DNA of 64,000 bases, from positions 62,001 to 126,000 of the forward strand of contig JAJEIP010000007.1 in assembly GCA_022827885.1 (NCBI GenBank). The letters are read 5' to 3'. Below the pieces are notes generated by a model. The model did no database searches, was not told the origin of the DNA, and saw only the letters and a program-made list of their open reading frames with translations. Made by a program: the position numbers and the translations under genes. Every line of letters starts with the position of its first letter. The stretch's first letter is position 1. Positions 36,908-46,621 of the stretch are shown one piece after another. The DNA is from Candidatus Poribacteria bacterium (lineage in GTDB: Bacteria; Poribacteria; WGA-4E; WGA-3G).

Positions 36908-38122
36908 ATGGCAACATTAGCAATAAACGGAGGCGAACCTGTCCGAACCGCTGGATTCCCTGCGTGGCCTACGTTTGATCCAGCCGACCTTGAAGCGTTT
37001 GAAACTATCTACAAGAGTGGTCAATGGGGGGTTGGGGGACCCAAGGTTCCCGAATTCGCACAACAGTTCGCAGAATTTCAAGGTGCGAACTATGGTGTTT
37101 GCGTCAATAGCGGCACTTCAGCACTCTATATCGCCCTAAAAGCCGCTGGTATTTGTCCGGGTGATGAAGTCATTACGACCCCGTATACCTTTCAAGCGAC
37201 GGTCGTTGCTATTTTGATGACACACGCCGCGCCCGTCTTTGTAGATACTGCCCCAGACAGTTTTTTGTTGGATCCTTCAAAGGTTGAAGACGCTATAACC
37301 GACAAGACGAAGGCAATTTTGCCGGTTCATATTGCCGGCTATCCTGCAGATATGGACACGCTTATCGACATTGCGAATCGGCATAACTTGGGGATTGTCG
37401 AGGATTGCGCGCAGGCACACGGCGCGGAATGGCGCGGGCGCGGGGTCGGCAGCTGGGGGCATTTCGGATGCTTCAGTTTCCAGTCATCTAAAAACCTTTG
37501 TGCTGGCGAGGGCGGTATCGTCCTTATGAACGATCGAGAACTCTACGAACGTGCGTGGGCATTGCATAATTGTGGGCGCACGCTACCCGATGCTGAGTTC
37601 GGAGAGGCGGAACCTTTTGGTGGAAACTTCCGAATGACGGAGTGGCAGGCTGGATTACTCCTGTCCCGCTTGACTCGGCTTGAAGCGGAAACCAACCATC
37701 GGCACCAAAACATGCGATGGTTAGATGGATGGCTTGGCGAGATTCCAGGCATTAAAATCACACCGCTCGACCCGCGTGCAACCCGTGGCGGATGCCACGG
37801 CTATAAGGCGATCTTTGATTCTGAGGAGTTTGAAGGCATCTCGCGTGAGACGTTTCTCCGCGCCATGCGGGCGGAAGGGATACCGCTGGGACATTGGTAT
37901 ACGACCCCGATGTATCGCGAAGCATTTCTCGCCTCTAATCTTTTCGGTCAAAACCTCAATTATGACGATACACATTGTCCTGAAACTGAAAAGATATGTC
38001 AAACGGGTTTCTCCTTGAGTCAAAACGTGTTAATGGCGAGTGAAGAGGACATCGAGGATATTGTTAAGGCGGCGATTAAAATCCGCCGGAACGTCAACGA
38101 ATTAAAGTCAGAAACATCGTAG
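36908..38122 (+). CDS. DegT/DnrJ/EryC1/StrS family aminotransferase
   Basis: NSGTSALYIALKAAGICPGDEVITTPYTFQAT; EDCAQAHGAEW; SFQSSKNLCAGEGG. Confidence 0.95.
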   Translation: MATLAINGGEPVRTAGFPAWPTFDPADLEAFETIYKSGQWGVGGPKVPEFAQQFAEFQGANYGVCVNSGTSALYIALKAAGICPGDEVITTPYTFQATVVAILMTHAAPVFVDTAPDSFLLDPSKVEDAITDKTKAILPVHIAGYPADMDTLIDIANRHNLGIVEDCAQAHGAEWRGRGVGSWGHFGCFSFQSSKNLCAGEGGIVLMNDRELYERAWALHNCGRTLPDAEFGEAEPFGGNFRMTEWQAGLLLSRLTRLEAETNHRHQNMRWLDGWLGEIPGIKITPLDPRATRGGCHGYKAIFDSEEFEGISRETFLRAMRAEGIPLGHWYTTPMYREAFLASNLFGQNLNYDDTHCPETEKICQTGFSLSQNVLMASEEDIEDIVKAAIKIRRNVNELKSETS

Positions 38123-38182
38123 TCAACAGTCGTCAGTTAAAAGAGGCTTCTTTTAAAGGAAAACCTCTTAACTGAAAACTGA
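38118..38182. repeat. TCAGTT-type inverted repeat, copy 3
   Basis: cagtcgtcagttaaaagaggcttcttttaaaggaaaacctcttaactgaaaactga. Confidence 0.75.
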
Positions 38183-38193
38183 ACAGATTTTTT

Positions 38194-38269
38194 TATAGTA
38201 AAGTTTAGAATTAATTGGACACTCTGCACCGGTGCGGTTGGGAAACCACACCTACCGGGAAAGGTGGGA
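38194..38269. repeat. TATAGTAAAGT/GGTGCGG repeat, intergenic copy
   Basis: tatagtaaagtttagaattaattggacactctgcaccggtgcggttgggaaaccacacctaccggg. Confidence 0.9.
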
Positions 38270-38317
38270 AGGTCCATTTATTTTTCGGATCCACTATAAT
38301 GAAGATTAATTTATTAA

Positions 38318-38410
38318 TTCGGTAATTTCTGAACGTGCGATAAATCGCACGACTACGAACCAGCCCGTTTGTAGTAGGGAGCCCCTTTAGGGTTTCCCGT
38401 CTATTACCGA
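38318..38410. repeat. TTCGGTAATTTCTGAACGTGCGATAAATCGCAC...ATTACCGA inverted-repeat family, copy 2 (opposite orientation)
   Basis: Reverse complement of the 55815-55902 copy. Confidence 0.85.
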
Positions 38411-38534
38411 TTTATTTTTTTAAACCCCATACAAAAAATCCGACTGACTGCTGAAAACTATTTTGATTTTTTTACTATCCTTTTCAATCTTAAGGGACTC
38501 TATATAGGCAAATCCATAGAAAGAGGAGAAAATC

Positions 38535-39119
38535 ATGTCTAACGAACGTGAAGCCCAGAAGGAAATCCGGCGGCAGAAGGAGATTCGCCAGATTCTGAGG
38601 CTATTGGAAATGACTGCACGCATCATAGAAACCTCAGCGATTACAGACCAATTTTCAGGAAGTGAGGAGCGATGCGCCCGGCAATTTAACAATGCCCTTG
38701 AGCTCCTGACCGACCTCGGTGCAGTGCCTGAAGATCTGTTTGAGCCTTTGGAAGACCATGATGCATCTTTTGGCGATATTTGCTTCGCTTGTCACCAAGT
38801 CGCTGCCTACGTTAAAGAAAGCTGCACTGATGACTTTGTTGACTTCACGCAAATCAAGAAAACGATTGGCGATGAGTTGAAAGATGTCAGGGAAGTTGTG
38901 CGGCAATCAATGCCTTCCTTCCTCAAAGATGTTTGGAGCGGACAAACACAAGAAAATGATGCTGATGCCCCTGAAACCGTTGAGATCGTCTCGGACGATG
39001 ATGAGGATGCGCCAGCTGTCGAACAGCGTATTGCCAAACTTGAAGGGCAAATGGAGACTGTTGTGGAGATCCTCCAAGAGATCCGGACACAACAGCTTGA
39101 CCAGAACAAAGAACTTTAG
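38535..39119 (+). CDS. Hypothetical protein with C-terminal coiled coil
   Basis: ORF with AGAGGAG RBS; heptad-like C-terminus. Confidence 0.7.
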   Translation: MSNEREAQKEIRRQKEIRQILRLLEMTARIIETSAITDQFSGSEERCARQFNNALELLTDLGAVPEDLFEPLEDHDASFGDICFACHQVAAYVKESCTDDFVDFTQIKKTIGDELKDVREVVRQSMPSFLKDVWSGQTQENDADAPETVEIVSDDDEDAPAVEQRIAKLEGQMETVVEILQEIRTQQLDQNKEL

Positions 39120-39138
39120 AATAGGAGATGGAGCCATG

Positions 39139-39182
39139 GTTATCGGTATGAAAATTTCTGGAACAGATTTCATACCGATAAC
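39139..39182. repeat. Perfect 15-bp inverted repeat between two genes
   Basis: GTTATCGGTATGAAA...TTTCATACCGATAAC. Confidence 0.85.
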
Positions 39183-39189
39183 TACTTAG

Positions 39190-40281
39190 GTGATAACCAA
39201 AATGATGAAAGCGTTTATTCGGTTACCCATTTTTTTCTCAACATTACTTCTATTCTATAGTGTTGGTTGCCAATCCATGCCTCTAATGGCGGAGGAATCG
39301 ATTTTGGAAAAGATTGAAAGGACATATAGCGTCAAGGCCGGTGGAAATTTAACCATTGTGTCGGAGTTCGGGGCAATTGAAGTGGAAACCGCTGACCAGA
39401 ATCACGTTGAGATTGTCGTCACAAAAGCAGCAAAGTCGTTGAACCGATCAGCGAAAGAAGCACTTGCCGATTTTGAGGTCGCATTCTCGCCCGAGGATAC
39501 CGATGTCCATATTGAGGGTAGGTTCAAACAGGGACGAGAACGTTGGCGCAAAATACTGAATCGCTTGAAAATTCGTTTCCACGTGACGGTCCCCAAAGCC
39601 TATAACGTTGATTTGGAAACCCAAGGCGGTAGTATCAAAGGCGGCGATCTGGACGGTACAGTTCGCGCCCATACCTCGGGAGGGAGTTTACGTTTCGGGA
39701 ACATTACAGGAACGGTCTGGGGGCGGACATCCGGTGGTAGCATTGAACTTACATCGTGTGGCAGTCGAGTCGATCTGAAAACATCTGGCGGCAGTATTGA
39801 AGTCGTTGATGTCGCCGGTGATGTCCAGGCACAAACTTCTGGGGGTAGCCTCCGCTTCGGTGCGATTCAGGGTTCTATTTGGGGCAAAACATCTGGCGGC
39901 AGCATCAGGGTTGCGAGGTGTAGCGGAGGGGCAGATGTGCAGACCTCTGGTGGTAGCATCAGGCTACAGAGCATCGGTGGCGATGTAAATGCCAAAACTT
40001 CGGGAGGCTCCATCCATGCCGTTACGAAAACACAACTCCAAGATGCGTGTAATTTACGCACATCGGGCGGTGGGATAACTGTCACGCTGATCCCAGATAT
40101 CGCGATTAACGTAGATGCCGAAACCAGCGGCGGACGCGTCTCAACGGATTTTGCGGTGGCATCGCTTATCCAAGGGAAGGTTCCCAGAAATAGATTGAAA
40201 GGTAGCATCAATGGTGGCGGTCCCTTACTGAAATTGCACACCTCTGGTGGGAACATCCACTTGCAAAAGGCATCAGATTAA
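39190..40281 (+). CDS. DUF4097-like beta-repeat lipoprotein
   Basis: Lipobox-like SVGC; repeated TSGGS-[LI]-R/E-x motifs about every 20 residues. Confidence 0.85.
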   Translation: MITKMMKAFIRLPIFFSTLLLFYSVGCQSMPLMAEESILEKIERTYSVKAGGNLTIVSEFGAIEVETADQNHVEIVVTKAAKSLNRSAKEALADFEVAFSPEDTDVHIEGRFKQGRERWRKILNRLKIRFHVTVPKAYNVDLETQGGSIKGGDLDGTVRAHTSGGSLRFGNITGTVWGRTSGGSIELTSCGSRVDLKTSGGSIEVVDVAGDVQAQTSGGSLRFGAIQGSIWGKTSGGSIRVARCSGGADVQTSGGSIRLQSIGGDVNAKTSGGSIHAVTKTQLQDACNLRTSGGGITVTLIPDIAINVDAETSGGRVSTDFAVASLIQGKVPRNRLKGSINGGGPLLKLHTSGGNIHLQKASD

Positions 40282-40292
40282 ACGGTAGAGTA

Positions 40293-42221
40293 TCACCAGT
40301 GTTTGAACGAATACATCCGTTGTCCGAGAAACAATCCTAAAATTGCCCATAGACTCCCCATCACGAATTCGCCGAGCATTGTCCCTAAAAACAGGGGGAG
40401 TGTTCGGCGATACGCCCCGATCCCACCGTGGCGAATCAGTATAGATTTTAGCACCCACGCCACGAATACAGGAAACCAAAGTCTACCGAAATTCCAATTG
40501 CCCGCGAGCGGATAGGCGAGTGGATGGAGCTGCCACCAAATAAAGCGCAGGCGCATAAAGAGCGTCGTGAGCGTCAAAGTGATACCGAAACCAAAAAATC
40601 CCATGCGTCCCCAGTCCGTGTCGTTCGGGAGCGTTAACCAGCGTTGTAGATCACTGAAAGCCTCCTGTCCGCGCCATGTTCCGAGATTCCCATGCAAGTA
40701 ACCCGCATGAAGGAACGCAACGAACCCAATCACCAGCCCAATCACCGTGGCACCCCACATCACCCAGAGAATCTGACGCGCGTTGATCCCACCTCTGTCA
40801 GCGAGTTTAAAGCCTTCCAATTGATTCGGCATCGGTTGTGAGCGGTAGTTTCGGGTAAATCCGTAGAGGAAAGCGAACCCCGTTAGCGTTGGGGCACCAA
40901 TTTTTCTGGAACCCACAAGCGAAGTCAGGAAGAGTCCAGGACCGGCACGATAGAAATCCATCGTTGGTGTTCCAAGTTCGGCACGCATCCGAGTGAACGC
41001 TAAAACAAGTATGAATTGTATGCTGAAGAAGCCAAGCACGCCCCACCACGACATCCCCGCCTTCAGGCAAAATCCAAACACAACTGCAATACCGAGCAGG
41101 AATCCAACAAACGCGCTCCGGTATCCCATCGGTTCATTTGTTGTATCCAAATTCGTTTTCAAACCTAAGATATTGCGGACAACCTGCCAGAGGTGCTTGT
41201 GTGTTATCCAAAGCGCAAAGAAACAGAGCCCAAAATACGCGCCCGTCGACTGCATATCAATGTGCGGATAACCCGGTGTCTGATTCATCCCTGTCATTGC
41301 CCCAAAGACAAGTTGTGCCTTCCAAAAGAGATAGAACAGCCAGCAAGAGAGCGACAAATCCAGGGGCATTAAGAAACCGATGCCGATCGCATAAGGGTTT
41401 AGATGAATAGGCGTTGAACCGATAGCACTCAGTGGTTTTTCTGTGAACAAGAGTCCTATATCGTGACGGATGGGGATGCTCGGGACATAGGGATAGAGAA
41501 AACTAATGCCATTGAGCAAATCGATCCCGCATCCGATAGCGAACCCTACCCAGAGGAGTCGGTTTCGGTAGAAACCGGCATCTTTCGTCATTTCATAAGG
41601 GAGTAGGATGATCGGGTAACTCAGCTTTTCGTGTTCGATCCACTGTTTACGGAGGATGACACTGAGCATCATCATAGAGAATGCCAGGGCAGAGAAGAAT
41701 ACAAGCCACGCCAACACTGGCGTGAGCCATGCTTGAATATGTTCTACCTCGAATAGATTTGACGTGCCTTCATAGTAGCCTGTTAAGGCACGCCGATTCA
41801 TGACAGCAATCCAATCCGGGATGTAGCGGAAAAAGAGCGTTTGCCATTCGTTCTCTGGTGTCGCGAACCACGCTGCATGCCCTAAAACACACATTGTTGC
41901 CTGCAAAAGGTCGTGCCCGCAGACGACGCATGCGAGCGTTACCATGAGATACACTGTTAGCATTTCTGCTTGTGTGAGCTGCCATTTCGGGAGATGGCGT
42001 GTTAAGAATAGGTTGAATATTGCAAGAAGGAAGAGGGTAAAGACGGCGTTGAAGAAAATCGCCATCGTGGTGGGATATTGTGTTGTCCACACCGTTTCCG
42101 TTTGAACAACGAGGTAGATATTGAGTGGAAGCGATAACACCCCTAACAGAATGGCACGCCATGTAATATTTTCGTTTTTAATTATACCTTGCGGTTCGGT
42201 TAAGTGAGTTGATTGTTTCAC
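40293..42221 (-). CDS. DUF6785/DUF6784-like multi-pass membrane protein
   Basis: Long polytopic protein, N-terminal TWRAILLGVLSLPLNIYLVVQTETVW; LTQAEMLTVYLMVTLACVVCGHDLLQ. Confidence 0.8.
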   Translation of the reverse strand: MKQSTHLTEPQGIIKNENITWRAILLGVLSLPLNIYLVVQTETVWTTQYPTTMAIFFNAVFTLFLLAIFNLFLTRHLPKWQLTQAEMLTVYLMVTLACVVCGHDLLQATMCVLGHAAWFATPENEWQTLFFRYIPDWIAVMNRRALTGYYEGTSNLFEVEHIQAWLTPVLAWLVFFSALAFSMMMLSVILRKQWIEHEKLSYPIILLPYEMTKDAGFYRNRLLWVGFAIGCGIDLLNGISFLYPYVPSIPIRHDIGLLFTEKPLSAIGSTPIHLNPYAIGIGFLMPLDLSLSCWLFYLFWKAQLVFGAMTGMNQTPGYPHIDMQSTGAYFGLCFFALWITHKHLWQVVRNILGLKTNLDTTNEPMGYRSAFVGFLLGIAVVFGFCLKAGMSWWGVLGFFSIQFILVLAFTRMRAELGTPTMDFYRAGPGLFLTSLVGSRKIGAPTLTGFAFLYGFTRNYRSQPMPNQLEGFKLADRGGINARQILWVMWGATVIGLVIGFVAFLHAGYLHGNLGTWRGQEAFSDLQRWLTLPNDTDWGRMGFFGFGITLTLTTLFMRLRFIWWQLHPLAYPLAGNWNFGRLWFPVFVAWVLKSILIRHGGIGAYRRTLPLFLGTMLGEFVMGSLWAILGLFLGQRMYSFKHW

Positions 42222-42239
42222 GTGCTTTTCCGTAGGGTC

Positions 42240-42260
42240 GCCTGCGCCGGTGTTGCAGGC
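42240..42260. repeat. GCCTGCGCCGGTGTTGCAGGC repeat
   Basis: Near-identical to 35047-35067. Confidence 0.7.
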
Positions 42261-42295
42261 TGCGTTTTTGATGGCGTTGGGAAGAGGTACATAAA

Positions 42296-44248
42296 TTAAA
42301 AGGTTCGCTCTTGACCATAGAAAATTCGAGGTTTCAACGACAGGGTAAAGGGTGGATCAAGTGGGAAGGCGAACTCTACCCGAAGGATACCTGTCCCACT
42401 AAACTGAGAAAGGCTTCCACGCAGTCCAAACCCAACGCTTCGTTTCGGTCTTAGTAAATTGAAGGTGCGTGTGCCGTTCCAAATATATCCAATATCTGCA
42501 AAGACAACGCCACTCAATATAACGCCGAGATGCACGCGTCTGTCGCTAAACGGACGCGCCACAGATGTTGCAACCGCTGCCAGTCCTTCGTCTATTTTTC
42601 GGAAAACGGTTCCACCGAATATCGTTCGGCTTTCAAGACTCAGCAGCATCATCTTTTCACCACTAAACTGCCGATAGGCGTAGCCGCGTAGCCCATCGAA
42701 CGCCCCCAAAAGCACCTGACTGCGTCCACTCCATCCAAACTGCATTTCCGTTTTAAACTGCATGACAAACGTCTGATGAAAATCGAAGAGGCCGTTTTCT
42801 CTAAAACCGGCTTCAAGTGTATAGATATCACCTGTGTCGAATACATCTGTATAAAACCAAGCCGTTTGTGTTTGGAGTACGGAACGTTCAATCCGGCTCG
42901 TAAAGTTCGTGCTAAATGCCAATGTTGTCAAGTTAAAGAGCTTACTTCCGTTCATCCATCCGGATGCCAAAGCCAGTTCGGCGTAAGATTCTGCGCGGTC
43001 AGAGGCATATACAGGTGAAGCATATCCCAGCGAAAGCGCGTATTGAGAGCCGATAAGAAAATTTTCCTCTTGCCCCATTCGTCGGAGAAATCGGGTTTTG
43101 TGATACGCAATACGCTGTCTCCCTAAGGTGAATCCGATCCGTTTTATGTCTCGGTTCTCTAACATTGCAGTGGATCCGCTTGATTTTTCAAGCAGCACGT
43201 ATTTTGAACGTCGTGAAGCCGTCCATAACCCTATATAATTCTGTTGCTGTCTGTCTCCGAAATATCGTCGGACGTTTGCAAAGGTTCCCTGTAAATTTTG
43301 TTCAAACGTATCGGTTTTCTTCGCGTTTTCATACCAATATATCGGATTCACCGATTCAGAAAAACGCACACTTGCACTCCATCGGCTTTTCAGCGTATAT
43401 TGAGGACGTTCTAACAGCACAACCAAAGAATCGCCTTCCCGTTTCTGGATATATTCACCATCAAAGTTCCAGTGCGAATTGAAGAGGCGCGGGTTATTAT
43501 ACCGCCCTCTCACGAGGCTCCGCGTCTTTTCACCGACTTCGCTAATCCTTTCGTAACGCCACAGCGTGCCTTGCCCCGATCCAAACATGTTCGGATCTCG
43601 AAACTGTAGGAGCCAATACCGCTTTTGGTTATTTAGGTTCAGATCCCCTCCAAATGGAAAGGACAAGAGTTCCCTAATAGTGGCGCGAATCGTAACGGAT
43701 TTGGACAGCTCATCCCACTGTGCGTCAACTTTAGCAGCACCAATATAAGTCTTGCGGCGGAGGATCTGTTCGCTTTCCTCTCTATCCGCTTCTGTGTAGA
43801 TATCCCCTGGCATAAACAGGAGTTCTCGACGGACAACGTCCTCTTTCGTCTGTATATTGCCAGTTACGATGATGTTGCCGACACGCCCTTCATCAATTTC
43901 AATGCCGAGATAAACCCCGTCCGCGAATTTCTTCACAGAGAGTTGCGCTTCATCCACACGTGCGAAACGGTACCCGTTTTCCCGATAAAAGCGCGTAATC
44001 GCTGCAAGGTCGGATTTCAGAACGGATTCATCATAAGTACTCCACACATCCGTCTGCATTAGTGCGCGGATTTGTTGTTCAGAGAACGATTCGTTTCCAT
44101 CAATGACGAGGCTCCGTACAATATTAGTTTCATCAATGAAGGTTGGCTGACCAACAGCCTGACCGCCGACGGCTATCTTGCTGATACCCAGCAAAACGAT
44201 TAAGTACACAGTCCCCAACAGGCGCGTGACATATAAAAAACCTGCCAT
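42296..44248 (-). CDS. POTRA + BamA/TamA-like outer membrane protein
   Basis: RSLVIDGNESFSEQQIRALMQTD; YRENGYRFARVDEAQLSV; IIVTGNIQTKEDVVRRELLFMPGDIY; C-terminal barrel. Confidence 0.88.
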   Translation of the reverse strand: MAGFLYVTRLLGTVYLIVLLGISKIAVGGQAVGQPTFIDETNIVRSLVIDGNESFSEQQIRALMQTDVWSTYDESVLKSDLAAITRFYRENGYRFARVDEAQLSVKKFADGVYLGIEIDEGRVGNIIVTGNIQTKEDVVRRELLFMPGDIYTEADREESEQILRRKTYIGAAKVDAQWDELSKSVTIRATIRELLSFPFGGDLNLNNQKRYWLLQFRDPNMFGSGQGTLWRYERISEVGEKTRSLVRGRYNNPRLFNSHWNFDGEYIQKREGDSLVVLLERPQYTLKSRWSASVRFSESVNPIYWYENAKKTDTFEQNLQGTFANVRRYFGDRQQQNYIGLWTASRRSKYVLLEKSSGSTAMLENRDIKRIGFTLGRQRIAYHKTRFLRRMGQEENFLIGSQYALSLGYASPVYASDRAESYAELALASGWMNGSKLFNLTTLAFSTNFTSRIERSVLQTQTAWFYTDVFDTGDIYTLEAGFRENGLFDFHQTFVMQFKTEMQFGWSGRSQVLLGAFDGLRGYAYRQFSGEKMMLLSLESRTIFGGTVFRKIDEGLAAVATSVARPFSDRRVHLGVILSGVVFADIGYIWNGTRTFNLLRPKRSVGFGLRGSLSQFSGTGILRVEFAFPLDPPFTLSLKPRIFYGQERTF

Positions 44249-46518
44249 TATGATTCACCTACGGTCAGTGCCCTTTCACGATTCGAGAGAAAACTTTCAA
44301 GCAACATAAGACAGATGACGAAAATAAGCAATTCCCCCCAAATCTCCCTACCGTGTCGCTTAACGTTGTAGGCATCAGCCGCCTCCGGTGTTTCCCCGAT
44401 TTCCGGATCTGCTGTTGTTTTCGCACCAATCCGTGCCGCCACCTGTGATAGTGGAATCTCCGTTAAGTCAGCTTCAGTCGTATCCACATTAACAGCAAAA
44501 AAGTCGCGTCGGATTCTGTCCTGTGTTCGCACCTCGACCTGATAGATACCCGGACGTTCCGTGTCTTGAAAGCGTAGTGTGCCATCTTCGGCAATCGGAA
44601 CGACTGTGGAAGGGTTCTCCGTCTTCGGTCCTTGGTCTTCGGTGAAGCGGTTTTCATTTAACGAAGGTTCCGGCTCGTGATCGGTAATTGATAACTGGTA
44701 ACTGATAATCGCCTTCCCACCTGCGCCCCTCGGGTAGTGTGCTGTATAGGTATCCCCGACATGCCCGCCCCATGTTAAAATATTATTGCTGGCTATTGCG
44801 GCGTAAAGTACACTTTGTTGAAGTATCGGAAGGAAATACGGATTAACAAACAGATCGTTAGGCGTAAGTGACGCTTCTAACCCCGATTTCATAGACGTGG
44901 TCGCCTGTTGCGCGAGTAAACCACAGTTATAGAGGAGCACGGCACTTGTTCCTTGACTTCGTTCAATGAGAAAGGGTGTATCATCTCCGAAACGTGCGAT
45001 AACGTTAGATTCCGACGCCGGCTGCAGTGCTATGCCGTTGTAAAACTGCGGGGCGTATTGCATAGAGAATCCTTCGCTTGGAAAGATGTCGAAAATAGGA
45101 TGTGTTTCTCGGTATGCCTGCACTCGTTCGGGTGGGACCCAGGTTAGCGGATTCCCAAGTCGGGCAGGTAACCAAGCATTCTGAGATTGATTGTAACTTG
45201 TGGGGTCGCTGTGAGCACTCACGAAGGCAATGATACTTTTGCCTTGGCGGATGAATTCTTGAAGTTGTACACTCATTTGAAGCGACAGGGTCTTTACGTC
45301 CGCAAGGACAATAACATCATAGTCTTCCAAGGGAAAGGTTTCAAATTCACCGGGTGTGCATTGCGTTGGTAGAATCGCGCGCGCCTCCATAGACTTGCGG
45401 GACAATGTATTAGAATAATTACCAGTTAAAGAGGACTCTGGTTCAACCGACAGCTGCCCCCTATAAATATGTGGATTTAATGCCAACGTTAGATATTCCG
45501 TTTGTTCGCCTACACAGAGTACGCGGACTTCACCGAGGGCATCCCAGGCGAAATAACGATGGTTGTCGATATTAAGGCGATCATCCGTGAGTGTGAGGTA
45601 ACCGATATGCGTGCCGGGCGTCGAAAAGTTGTATGTTAGCGCGGTGTTCAGCGATTCGTTCGCTGCCGCAGAAAGGCTCATGGTTTTTTGTTTCTCGCCT
45701 CCAATAAAAAGTGTGAGTATATTTTCGTTCAAAGGTGCTACCGAATGGTTCACAGTCGTCACGTTCAATTGAAATGGTAAATCTACGCCTATTAGTTGAT
45801 TGGACGGACGAATTTCTTTAATACTTATGTTATGTGCCTCACCCTCTGCCACTGGAATCAGAGAAATACGTGCGCCCGATCGATTCGGAAGTCTATTCCA
45901 GTTCTCCCATCCGTTTCGAGCGAAGTCCGAGACCAAATAGATTTCTTTGTTCAGTTGCTCTGATTCAGCAAGGATTTCGTGGGCGAGTTCAAGGCTGGGC
46001 TGCACATTCGTAGTGCGATAGGAAGTTTCTGTATCGTTAATCGCTTCGGTGACACTCTCAATGTCGGGTGTGAGTTGCCGAAAAACAGGTGTCGGGATGT
46101 CTGACATTAATATGAGGGCGGCTCTATCGCCATGGCGCAAAGTGTCAATGATGTCAGTCGCCAGCGTTTTCGCTTTGTCGAATCTGACGCCATTGATGTC
46201 TTGATACGCCATACTGTAAGAGTTATCTAAAACGACAACGACATCCGTCTTTGCCCGCACAGACGCGACCGGGAGTCCGAGTGTCAAGAACGGACGTGCC
46301 AAGGCGAGTGCGATGAGCGCGATAATTGCCATTCTCAGGAGTAAAATGAGAAACTGACGGAGCTGGAATCGGCGGGCATTTTCGCGGTGTGCAGCGGTGA
46401 TGAATATCAGACTGCTAAAGTCGATTGTCACAACACGACGACGGTTCCAGAGGTGAATGACTAAGGGGATACCAGCAGCAAGGAGTCCAAAGAGGAAAAA
46501 TGGGTTGAGAAATGCCAA
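44248..46518 (-). CDS. BatA N-terminal domain + VWA protein (DUF4159/glutamine amidotransferase-like middle)
   Basis: MAFLNPFFLFGLLAAGIPLVIHLWNRRR; VVVVLDNSYSMAYQD; C-terminal TM; TAATG coupling to next gene. Confidence 0.9.
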   Translation of the reverse strand: MAFLNPFFLFGLLAAGIPLVIHLWNRRRVVTIDFSSLIFITAAHRENARRFQLRQFLILLLRMAIIALIALALARPFLTLGLPVASVRAKTDVVVVLDNSYSMAYQDINGVRFDKAKTLATDIIDTLRHGDRAALILMSDIPTPVFRQLTPDIESVTEAINDTETSYRTTNVQPSLELAHEILAESEQLNKEIYLVSDFARNGWENWNRLPNRSGARISLIPVAEGEAHNISIKEIRPSNQLIGVDLPFQLNVTTVNHSVAPLNENILTLFIGGEKQKTMSLSAAANESLNTALTYNFSTPGTHIGYLTLTDDRLNIDNHRYFAWDALGEVRVLCVGEQTEYLTLALNPHIYRGQLSVEPESSLTGNYSNTLSRKSMEARAILPTQCTPGEFETFPLEDYDVIVLADVKTLSLQMSVQLQEFIRQGKSIIAFVSAHSDPTSYNQSQNAWLPARLGNPLTWVPPERVQAYRETHPIFDIFPSEGFSMQYAPQFYNGIALQPASESNVIARFGDDTPFLIERSQGTSAVLLYNCGLLAQQATTSMKSGLEASLTPNDLFVNPYFLPILQQSVLYAAIASNNILTWGGHVGDTYTAHYPRGAGGKAIISYQLSITDHEPEPSLNENRFTEDQGPKTENPSTVVPIAEDGTLRFQDTERPGIYQVEVRTQDRIRRDFFAVNVDTTEADLTEIPLSQVAARIGAKTTADPEIGETPEAADAYNVKRHGREIWGELLIFVICLMLLESFLSNRERALTVGES
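44606..44711. repeat. TCAGTT-type repeat insert inside VWA CDS
   Basis: minus strand ...ATTATCAGTTACCAGTTATCAATTACCGATCACG...; encodes ISYQLSITDHEPEPSLNENRFTEDQGPKTENPST. Confidence 0.5.
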
Positions 46519-46621
46519 TTTTTAATTATGGCCTCCTGGGCCGCTACGTCCGTTGTCCTTGCGGTTTTCCGATTAAATCGTGACTGGCTCTGGGAATTTG
46601 CGCAATTTTTGAAAGGTAAAT

